Part shown: piece by piece, positions 9,320 to 16,403 of the stretch
Position numbering within the stretch: the first letter of the stretch is position 1
Layout: every line of letters starts with the position of its first letter
Source of the DNA: Dyadobacter fermentans
GTDB taxonomy: Bacteria; Bacteroidota; Bacteroidia; Cytophagales; Spirosomataceae
Assembly: GCF_019924045.1 (NCBI RefSeq)
Contig: NZ_JAHXBN010000007.1
Coordinates: forward strand, 1 to 64,000
Direction of reading: 5' to 3'
Length of the DNA stretch: 64,000 nt
Position numbers and translations under genes: made by a program
The notes under the pieces: generated by a model
Databases searched by the model: none
The model's input: only the letters and a program-made list of their open reading frames with translations
Told to the model about the DNA's origin: nothing

Positions 9320-9964
9320 TTACCAATCAACACCTTCCAGCACGGCAGCTTCGCCTCTAAGCAAATGTTTGTTTAATAAAGCTTCGGCCGAATCCAGGTC
9401 GTTGGCTTTGATAGCTTCCAGGATTTGCCGGTGCTCCGTGTCGGTGAGCTCGTAGTCATCCATGTGTGACTGGGCTTGTCCCAGCTTTTGATGAAAAAGG
9501 GGAATGTTACTAACCTGATACAACATTTTTAACTTCTCGTTTCCGGCACTGGCGATCAGCGTCTCGTGGAATTTAATGTCTGCTTCGCACGCGCCCCCAA
9601 GATAGCCGCGCTGTATCATCGTAGAAAAGTCGTCACAGATTTCTTCGAGCTTGGTGATCACCTGCGGGTCTCTGTTCTGCAAGATCAGCCTGAGCGCGCC
9701 AATTTCGAAAATTTGCCGCATCTGGCGTATTTCCTTGACGTCCTGAGCTGTGAGCGATTTGACGAAATAGCCGCCCTTCTCGCCGAAAACGATGAGCTCT
9801 TCCCCTAAAAGCCGGGTCAGTGCTTCGCGGACAGATATCCGGCTGACTTCCATTTTTTTAGCCCAGGCATCTTCTTTCAGCCTGCTGCCCGCCGAAAGCT
9901 GGTTGGAAAGGATTTTTCGCCTCAGTTCAACGTATACCTTGCTGGCCTGTGAGTCCTGTTTCAT
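9320..9964 (-). CDS. GntR-family transcriptional regulator, FadR/FCD subfamily (second copy)
   Basis: At 214 residues, this protein has a winged helix (about residues 8-75, EDAWAKKMEVSRISVREALTR split by its turn) and an FCD effector domain with conserved H and D/E positions in FHETLIASAGN and LTDTEHRQI. It is clearly paralogous to the GntR protein at 7649-8275. It follows the SSS transporter gene on the same strand. A near-perfect copy of the cluster palindrome (TTTTTGTATACA on the minus strand) directly abuts its start codon, which points to autorepression. The likely ligand is a sugar acid or 2-keto-3-deoxy acid made by the neighbouring enzymes; this is inferred from family and context. 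Confidence 0.9.
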   Translation of the reverse strand: MKQDSQASKVYVELRRKILSNQLSAGSRLKEDAWAKKMEVSRISVREALTRLLGEELIVFGEKGGYFVKSLTAQDVKEIRQMRQIFEIGALRLILQNRDPQVITKLEEICDDFSTMIQRGYLGGACEADIKFHETLIASAGNEKLKMLYQVSNIPLFHQKLGQAQSHMDDYELTDTEHRQILEAIKANDLDSAEALLNKHLLRGEAAVLEGVDW

Positions 9965-9978
9965 TGTGTATACAAAAA
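9965..9978 (-). promoter_or_regulatory. Putative GntR operator abutting the regulator start codon
   Basis: Bases 9967-9978 read TTTTTGTATACA on the minus strand, sharing the GTATAC core with the palindromes upstream of susC at 23.9 and 24.1 kb. FadR-type GntR proteins recognise sites of the form t.GT..AC.a. Its position immediately before the ATG at 9964 suggests negative autoregulation. Confidence 0.5.
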
Positions 9979-10039
9979 GTATTAATTCAAATAAACGAAT
10001 TTATACAGTTAATACCTATTGGGGCACAGCCCTCATTGG

Positions 10040-11611
10040 TCAGGCAAAACGAATATAGAAAAACAGTACGGCAGCTGTAATAAGGGCCCACCAGTAAAAC
10101 GGGTTGCGAATGCCGCGCTGCTGGTCACGTTCTTCCGGCAGCAGGCGAAGGCTTTCGCGGTTCCAGATCAAGCCGGAGAGCTCGCCTTCCGGCTTGGGCT
10201 TGGTCATCATACTTACCACCAAGCACAGCAGCATACATATCCAGAACACGATACCCGTTCTGTTGAAAAAAGGCATCTGCGGGAAGGAAAACTCAATCAG
10301 CAGCGAAAGCGGGATGGTCAAAACCCCGGCAGTCAATGCGCCTGCCTGCGTGGTTCGTTGCCAGAAAATTCCCATCAGGAACATGGTCGCGATTCCCGGG
10401 GTGAACAATCCATACGCATTCATCAGGTAAATGAAAACCGGCTTGTCGGAATAGTTCATCAACAGTCCTGTACAGAGGATACCCGCCACCACAATGAGCG
10501 TCCCGGCTATACGACCGAAGCGGACGGCCTGGCGGTCGGAGGCATTTTTGGCGAAATGGGGCAGGTATACATCGACGGTCAAGATGGTCGTGCAGGAATT
10601 GATCGCGCCGGACAAATGCGACATAACGGCGGAAATCAGTCCGGCCATGACCAGCCCCACCAGCCCCGAAGGTAGTAGCTTGGCTACCAGAATTGGGAAA
10701 AGCAGGTCCGGGTTATCCAGGTGCGGGATCAGCCGGGGAGCGACGAGCGCGGGTATGGTAATGATAAGTGGCACCAGGAATTTGAGATAATCCCCGAAAA
10801 TGACGCCCATCCGCGCATGCCATTCGTTCTTGGCGGCCAGCACGCGCTGCACGATGAATTGGTTGGTGGCACAATAGAAAATACTGATACAAAGCAGGCC
10901 GCCGAGGTACATCGTCCATGGGAAATCCGGGTCGTCCGAAGGTAGTATCAGCTCCCAGTCCTTGGTGGTTGCCAGCACGGACTCGACGCCCCCGGTGGCA
11001 TTCAGCGTAGCGATCGTCAGAATAATGCCACCCGCGACGAGCACGATCAATTGCAGCATTTCCGTCCATATTACCGCCCGCAAGCCCCCCAGAATGGTGT
11101 ACAGGCCCGTGAGCAATGCCAGCAAAACAATACTGACGATCACCGGGATATCCAGCAGCGCGTGCAGGGAAAGCGCTCCCAGGTAAAGTACGGCAGCGAT
11201 TTCCACAAAAATGTAAGTCATCAGGATCAGGACCGAATACGTACTCCTGGCGGCGGTGCCGAATCGTTTGTGTAAAAACTCCGGGATAGTGTAAAACCCG
11301 TTGCGGATGTAGAAAGGCAGGAAAATCCAGAGCAGGGCGTTGAAGCCGATGAGGATCGCGCCCCATTCCATCGCGATCACGACGAAGCCCCGGTTGTAGG
11401 CGGCGCCCATCGCGCCGACCAGGTGGTGGCTGCTGATATTGGAAGCGATGATGCTCCCGCCGATCATCCACCACGGCAGCTTGTCGCCGGCCAGGAAATA
11501 GTCGCGTTTGGTCTGCTTTCCTTTTCGGGAGGCGTACAGGCCAAGCAGCAGAATACTCAATATGTATAGGCCAAAAATGACGGCATCCGCCAGGGTCAGG
11601 TTTATATTCAT
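10040..11611 (-). CDS. Sodium:solute symporter (SSS family)
   Basis: This 523-residue protein is strongly hydrophobic, with about 13-14 membrane helices. The family signature region appears near SNISSHHLVGAMGAAYNRG, and later helices hold GLISAVMSHLSGAINSCTTILTVD. SSS proteins couple sodium entry to uptake of sugars, uronates, sialic acid or similar solutes across the inner membrane. Its start overlaps the stop of the ceramidase-like gene by four bases (11608-11611), showing tight co-expression. In this locus it is the obvious inner-membrane importer for the product released by the lyase. The substrate cannot be read from sequence. Confidence 0.92.
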   Translation of the reverse strand: MNINLTLADAVIFGLYILSILLLGLYASRKGKQTKRDYFLAGDKLPWWMIGGSIIASNISSHHLVGAMGAAYNRGFVVIAMEWGAILIGFNALLWIFLPFYIRNGFYTIPEFLHKRFGTAARSTYSVLILMTYIFVEIAAVLYLGALSLHALLDIPVIVSIVLLALLTGLYTILGGLRAVIWTEMLQLIVLVAGGIILTIATLNATGGVESVLATTKDWELILPSDDPDFPWTMYLGGLLCISIFYCATNQFIVQRVLAAKNEWHARMGVIFGDYLKFLVPLIITIPALVAPRLIPHLDNPDLLFPILVAKLLPSGLVGLVMAGLISAVMSHLSGAINSCTTILTVDVYLPHFAKNASDRQAVRFGRIAGTLIVVAGILCTGLLMNYSDKPVFIYLMNAYGLFTPGIATMFLMGIFWQRTTQAGALTAGVLTIPLSLLIEFSFPQMPFFNRTGIVFWICMLLCLVVSMMTKPKPEGELSGLIWNRESLRLLPEERDQQRGIRNPFYWWALITAAVLFFYIRFA

Positions 11612-12984
11612 TCTCGGAGGATTCTTTGAGCGATGTCAATGGTTTTTTCGATGAGCAGTTCCAGGGAAGCTGCTTCGAATGGGGTTTGCCATACCGCGTA
11701 GGAGTCTTCGGCGTACAAACTTTCAGGGGGCAGATAGCCCGCATAACCGTTCACAATGTTGATCACGGCCACTGCTTTTCCATCCAATTCGGCGCGTAAC
11801 CGCTGCTGGAAAGCGGAATAGGCCTCGTTGGGTTGGCCCACGAGCAGGGAGTCGCCCAGGCGCCATGCCCACAGCGGCATATGGCTGGTGCTACCTTCAC
11901 CAACGGTCTTTCTGATTCCCCTTTTTCGCCATAACCTTTCCCGCGTTACGGCGTCGGTGCAGGCGGCCCACTCCGCTTCAATTTCGGCCAGCGAGGGCAT
12001 TTCTTTGAGGGTAAAAGGGATGTCGGTCAGGGCATATGCGACGGTTCCGGGAGGCGATACCGGGCTTTGGGCCCAAATGCCCAGCGGCGCTCCCGATTCC
12101 ACGGCTCCCTGAAAGCTGAGGCCGGTGGCCGCGGGCAGCATATCTTCCAGCGTCGAGAGCACGGCATGGCCTAGCTGCCGGCCGTAGCGGTCGGCCACGG
12201 CCGCGTCTCCCACATATTGGTCTTTCGGGGAAAGCTCACCCGACGCGCCTTGCAGAAACAAGGTAGGGGCCCCGGTGGCGGTTTCCACCATTTCACGCAT
12301 CGCGCCAATGTAGTCGGGCGATATCAGCTTGTTTTCCCAGGCCAGGGTGGTGGGATGGCACGCGTAGTTGACGATCGACGCGATAATCTGGTGCTGCGAG
12401 TCGGTAATCCTTCCCACCAGTAAGGTATCGTCGGCAGGCTGGCCGGGGTTCATCGCCACCACCAGGCGGTCCTTTCCCTGTTCCGGCAAATCGCGGTTGA
12501 CGGCCAGCGTGCATTTGCCGTAGTTCCAGGCCAGTGTTGCGGTAGTTTCGGCCGCAATCGCCTGGCGAATGGCCGTGATGGATTTGTCACGAACCTCGGC
12601 CAGGTAGGGTTCGATCAGGTGCCCGCCGGGCTTGGCGGCATCCTCGCGGAAAAGGCTCGGGCCGGCATGCGTGTGCGACAAACAGAACATCAGGTTTTCA
12701 ACAGGAAACCCTGTTTCGGACAATATCCCGTTTCGCAGAAACTTCTCGTCATCGGCGCTTTTCCACCACCCCAGGTCGGCCCCGATCAGCACCAGCGGAT
12801 CGGCCATTCCGGGCGCCCTGAATGTGATACAGGTCAAGTACAGCGGTTTGTGCACGCCTTCGGCAGTTTCATGCGTGGCGGCACCCCAGTTTTTGGCATA
12901 AATACCCGCCGGAGGGGTAATGTCTGCCTGCGAAACGCCGATCAGTCCTGAAAAAGAAGGGTTGGCTACAATAGGGTAGGACAT
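11608..12984 (-). CDS. Neutral/alkaline non-lysosomal ceramidase-like hydrolase
   Basis: Starting at ATG 12984 (MSYPIVANP) gives 458 residues; upstream in-frame codons overlap the SDR gene and look non-coding. The family opening IGVSQADITPPAGIYAKNWG and the metal-site motif CLSHTHAGPS are present, followed by NYACHPTTLAWEN and FLQGASGELSPKD. The ceramidase N-terminal domain is a zinc amidohydrolase fold. In sugar-use clusters of Bacteroidota and Planctomycetota such proteins are common and probably act on something other than ceramide. It lacks a signal peptide and the C-terminal Ig-like domain of true ceramidases, so it should be cytoplasmic. It lies 8 bases after the SDR stop and overlaps the transporter start. 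A hydrolase of an amide or ester on the imported sugar is a guess. Confidence 0.78.
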   Translation of the reverse strand: MSYPIVANPSFSGLIGVSQADITPPAGIYAKNWGAATHETAEGVHKPLYLTCITFRAPGMADPLVLIGADLGWWKSADDEKFLRNGILSETGFPVENLMFCLSHTHAGPSLFREDAAKPGGHLIEPYLAEVRDKSITAIRQAIAAETTATLAWNYGKCTLAVNRDLPEQGKDRLVVAMNPGQPADDTLLVGRITDSQHQIIASIVNYACHPTTLAWENKLISPDYIGAMREMVETATGAPTLFLQGASGELSPKDQYVGDAAVADRYGRQLGHAVLSTLEDMLPAATGLSFQGAVESGAPLGIWAQSPVSPPGTVAYALTDIPFTLKEMPSLAEIEAEWAACTDAVTRERLWRKRGIRKTVGEGSTSHMPLWAWRLGDSLLVGQPNEAYSAFQQRLRAELDGKAVAVINIVNGYAGYLPPESLYAEDSYAVWQTPFEAASLELLIEKTIDIAQRILRE

Positions 12985-12992
12985 AGATGTTC

Positions 12993-13760
12993 TCAGGTTA
13001 ACAGGGAAAGGCCGCCATCCATAAGCAGGGTGCTGCCGGTCATGTGGACATTGTCGGGGTGGCATAGGTGCAACACCTGCCGGGCTACTTCCTGGGTGGT
13101 AATGAGTTTTTTGACAGGTACGCGTTGCCGGGCTTGTTCGGCGAGTTCCGGCGCGGTTTTCCAGATGGAAGCGCTCAGGCCGGCCTCCACGTAGCCGGGC
13201 GCGATCTCGTTGACCAGGATCTGGTGCGGCGCCAGCTCCAGCGCCATGCATTTGCACAGCATCCGCACGCCGGCCTTGGACACCGAGTAGGCGGGCAGGT
13301 TAGGGTGTACCGCATGGGCTGCCCAACTGCCCACAAACAGGATCCTGCCCGGGATCTGCGCGGCAATCATGCGGGAAGCCGCGGTGCGGCTCAGGTAGAA
13401 AGAGCCGTTGAGGTTAATATCGATCTCGTTCGCCCATTGCTGGTCGCTCACCGTTTCGATTCCCGCTATGGTGACTGTGGCGGCATTGGAAATGACAATC
13501 TGCGGGGTACCCAGCGCGTTTTCCACCGCTCCAATCCAACCGGCCACCTCCTCCGGCCGCGCCACATCTACCTGCCGATAATGAGCCTGCACGCCTTGCG
13601 AGGTGATTTCTGCAAGCAACGCTTCGGCTTCCTGCGCAGGTCTGATATCCCCGATGGCGACCGACGCCCCTTCGGAAGCAAACGCGAGGGTAATGGCCCT
13701 GCCGATGTCGCCCAGCCCGCCGCTGATCAGGACCACCTGTTTTTGAAAGATTTTATTCAT
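12993..13760 (-). CDS. Short-chain dehydrogenase/reductase, probable sugar dehydrogenase
   Basis: With ATG at 13760 (MNKIFQKQVV) the protein is 255 residues, the usual classical SDR size. The nucleotide-binding glycine motif SGGLGDIG sits at residues 13-20, D38 suits NAD binding, and the catalytic residues are S145, Y158 and K162 (YSVSK). Upstream in-frame sequence gives a basic, unlikely extension and is rejected as coding. In this cluster the enzyme probably oxidises a sugar to a lactone or interconverts a sugar-acid keto group before the dehydratase. That step is inferred from neighbours. It is 32 bases downstream of the dehydratase gene in the same operon. Confidence 0.88.
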   Translation of the reverse strand: MNKIFQKQVVLISGGLGDIGRAITLAFASEGASVAIGDIRPAQEAEALLAEITSQGVQAHYRQVDVARPEEVAGWIGAVENALGTPQIVISNAATVTIAGIETVSDQQWANEIDINLNGSFYLSRTAASRMIAAQIPGRILFVGSWAAHAVHPNLPAYSVSKAGVRMLCKCMALELAPHQILVNEIAPGYVEAGLSASIWKTAPELAEQARQRVPVKKLITTQEVARQVLHLCHPDNVHMTGSTLLMDGGLSLLT

Positions 13761-13792
13761 TGATAGTCTGCTGTTTTGAAGGTGCCGGGTTA

Positions 13793-14971
13793 TTACCAGT
13801 CGCCTACGCTTCCGTCCGTGTAAAAACTGCGCTGCAATACCTCTTGCTGGAACGGATGCCTGGCTACTTCCTTTTCGTCGATCTCGATTCCAAGTCCCGG
13901 CAATGCGTTCGGTTTTACGATGCGCCCTTTTTGTTCCACCACAAATCCTTCCTGTACGACGTCCTGCCGCCATTCGACATCGTTGTGAACACTTTCGCAA
14001 ATGATGTACGAAGGCGCCGAAAATCCAAATTCTATCGAAGCCGCCGTACTCACAGGCCCTTGCGGATTGTGCGGCGCGATGGATACCCGATAGGCATCGG
14101 CGAGTGCGGCAATCTTGCGGACTTCACTCAACCCCCCGCAATGGGTAATGTCCGGCTGGATCACACTTACCGCACGCTTTTCGAGCATATCCCTGAATGC
14201 GTGGATGCCGGTTAGCCGCTCTCCACTGGCGATCGGCGTTTTGACCGCGCGCTGGATCAGCGCAATATCCTCCATGGTTTCCGGCCAGCATGGCTCCTCA
14301 AAGAAGTACAGACCATAGGGTTCCAGGGCCTTTGCGAAGAGCATTCCCATGCGCGGGGAAGGACGTGCGTGGCAGTCGACCATGATGTCGATCGAATCGC
14401 CGACCGCCTCGCGCATGGCGGCTACGCATGCTTCCGCGTAATGCACGGGCTGCAAGCCTTCCAAAGGAGCCGTTTCGGGCACTGCCATCGACTTGAAGGC
14501 CGTAAATCCGTCCTCGACGGCCTTCTGGGCGAGCTCACCAAAACGTTTGGCGTCGTCGCGCCGCGTTTCGTAGAAATCTTCCATTTTGCCGCCACCCAGG
14601 TGACAATACAGCCTGATATAATCCCTCACGCGGCCGCCCCACAGTTCGTGGCAGGGAACGCCATGTATCTTACCCAGGATATCCCACAAAGCGATATCGA
14701 TGCCGCTGATCGCCGTGCCCCGCACGACGCCATTGCCGTGCCAGAAGTGCTGGCGGTACATCATTTGCCACAGGTACTCGATCCGGCGGGGATCTTCGCC
14801 GATGAGCAGTTGCGACAGGTCTTCGATCGCGCCGACTACCGAGCGGGTATGCCATTCGAGCGTGGCTTCGCCCCAGCCCCAGAGGCCGGGCTGATCGGTG
14901 ATGATTTTAACAAATATCCAGTTGCGCATGCGGGCATGGCAAACTTTGGTTTCAATGGCGGTGATTTTCAT
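13793..14971 (-). CDS. Mandelate racemase/muconate lactonizing family sugar-acid dehydratase (galactonate dehydratase-like)
   Basis: The start at 14971 ([10 protein letters not shown]) matches the conserved N-terminus of the enolase superfamily and gives 392 residues. Metal ligands are visible as D199 (VDCH), E225/E226 (FFEEP) and E251 (GERLTG), and H301 in APHNPQGP is the general base used by galactonate dehydratase-type members; H201 is a candidate second acid. These enzymes dehydrate aldonic acids to 2-keto-3-deoxy acids with Mg2+. It sits between the SDR and aminotransferase genes with short gaps (19 and 32 bases). Its expected product would suit a DapA-family aldolase such as the one at the left edge. 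Which sugar acid is used is not clear. Confidence 0.88.
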   Translation of the reverse strand: MKITAIETKVCHARMRNWIFVKIITDQPGLWGWGEATLEWHTRSVVGAIEDLSQLLIGEDPRRIEYLWQMMYRQHFWHGNGVVRGTAISGIDIALWDILGKIHGVPCHELWGGRVRDYIRLYCHLGGGKMEDFYETRRDDAKRFGELAQKAVEDGFTAFKSMAVPETAPLEGLQPVHYAEACVAAMREAVGDSIDIMVDCHARPSPRMGMLFAKALEPYGLYFFEEPCWPETMEDIALIQRAVKTPIASGERLTGIHAFRDMLEKRAVSVIQPDITHCGGLSEVRKIAALADAYRVSIAPHNPQGPVSTAASIEFGFSAPSYIICESVHNDVEWRQDVVQEGFVVEQKGRIVKPNALPGLGIEIDEKEVARHPFQQEVLQRSFYTDGSVGDW

Positions 14972-14990
14972 CTGAACTATCGATTGTATT

Positions 14991-16334
14991 TTACTGTGCG
15001 ACAACCCCTTTGAACAAGCTGCTCACCACTTCGCGGGTTTTGTCAAGGGTGATCTCGATATCCTTTTCGGTGTGCGCGAACGAAATGCTGCCCTGCTTGA
15101 TCGGCAGCGGGAAATTGTAAATGCCCTTTTCGATCAATGCGAGCCGATAGGCTTTGTCGAGTGCAAAATCATGGTTGTTCAGGATATCGTGCAGGTCCGC
15201 CGGTGCGTGATCCATCAGGTAGACGCAATATGCGGAGCCCTGGCGAGCGAGGTAATAGGGCTGGTCGGTTTCGGAGAATATGGCGTTCAGCCCGTCTTCA
15301 AGCATCGCACCGAGCCTGTTCACATGGCCGTACACATCATGTTCGGCAGACGCGAGCTTTTTCAGTGTCGCAATGGCTGCCATGGTCGTCAGCGGAAATG
15401 CATTGTAGGTACCCGCGATCAGCACCCGGTTTTCTTTTTCGGGGTGAACGAAATAATCCATATACTTTTTCTTTCCGGCAATCACACCGAGCGGAAACCC
15501 GTTGGCAATGGCTTTTCCGAAAGTGCTCAGATCGGGCGTCACACCGCAAATGCTCTGGTAGCCGCCCAGCGCATGGCGGAACCCGGTTTTTACCTCATCA
15601 AAAATGAGCAGGAAGTTGTGCGCATCGGCTAGTTTTCTCAACCCTTCGAGGTAGCCCGGTTTCGGTTTGACGATCCCAATGTTTTGCAGCAGCGGTTCGA
15701 GGATGATACAGGCCACCTCATACCGTTTGATGATGTATTCGACCGAAGCCAGGTCGTTATAGTTGACGATGTGTACCAGGGATTTGTGGACATCCGGGAT
15801 ACCCGCCGAAAGCGAGTCGAATGGGTATTCTCCCGGGCTTACGCGCGGGCCTACGTCGGCGAGGCTGCTGATCACATTGCAGGCCACATCGTTGTGCCAG
15901 CCGTTATAGCCTCCCTGCATCACGATCACGTGCTGTTTTTGGGTCACCGCACGGGAGATCCGGATCGCATGGTAGGTCGCTTCGGAGCCGGTGGTCGTGA
16001 TTTGCAGGCTTTCGGCGGTAGGGACACTTTGGATGAACATTTCGGCGAAAATGCCTTCCAGGTCTGTCGGTCCGGCGCCCATCAGTACGGCGTCGCGTTC
16101 CAGCGTTTCGCGTACGGCGCGGTTAATATCAGGGTCGTTGTGCCCCAGGAAGGAAGCAGCAAAGCCGGCCTGATAGTCAATGTACTCGTTGCCGTCGACA
16201 TCCCATACGCGGCTTCCTTTTCCTTTGGTAAAACATATATTCGGGTCCGACTTGCGGTTGAGTGACACAACCCCTCCCGGAATGTAATTTTCATTGTGTT
16301 TTAAAATTGCAGATGATTTGCTCAGCGTGCTCAT
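14991..16334 (-). CDS. Class III PLP aminotransferase, glutamate-1-semialdehyde aminomutase-like
   Basis: The chosen start at 16334 ([11 protein letters not shown]) gives 447 residues; an ATG at 16382 would add 16. The PLP lysine is K274 in [14 protein letters not shown], and D246 in FDEVKTGFR binds the pyridine nitrogen. The fold is that of GSA 2,1-aminomutases, but the usual FDEVMTGFR reads FDEVKTGFR here and the protein lies in a catabolic operon, so it is unlikely to be the haem-pathway HemL. Related enzymes in carbohydrate clusters may transaminate sugar-derived aldehydes or amino sugars. Its presence with a heparinase II-like lyase hints at an amino-sugar substrate, but that is inference. 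Confidence 0.85.
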   Translation of the reverse strand: MSTLSKSSAILKHNENYIPGGVVSLNRKSDPNICFTKGKGSRVWDVDGNEYIDYQAGFAASFLGHNDPDINRAVRETLERDAVLMGAGPTDLEGIFAEMFIQSVPTAESLQITTTGSEATYHAIRISRAVTQKQHVIVMQGGYNGWHNDVACNVISSLADVGPRVSPGEYPFDSLSAGIPDVHKSLVHIVNYNDLASVEYIIKRYEVACIILEPLLQNIGIVKPKPGYLEGLRKLADAHNFLLIFDEVKTGFRHALGGYQSICGVTPDLSTFGKAIANGFPLGVIAGKKKYMDYFVHPEKENRVLIAGTYNAFPLTTMAAIATLKKLASAEHDVYGHVNRLGAMLEDGLNAIFSETDQPYYLARQGSAYCVYLMDHAPADLHDILNNHDFALDKAYRLALIEKGIYNFPLPIKQGSISFAHTEKDIEITLDKTREVVSSLFKGVVAQ

Positions 16335-16403
16335 ATCCTTCACTTCGGTTAAATTAAAATTGTATTGGTTACTGTTATTCAAATGGATTGTTTTTGCTTG
16401 ATT

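Noticed and set aside
12985..13257. N-terminal extension of the ceramidase-like frame
   Set aside because: The 91 residues before MSYPIV overlap the SDR gene and are Arg/Pro-rich, and the family starts near IGVSQADITPP.
13761..14000. N-terminal extension of the SDR frame at 12993
   Set aside because: The 80 extra residues are basic and low in structure and overlap the dehydratase gene; classical SDRs start a few residues before the glycine motif.
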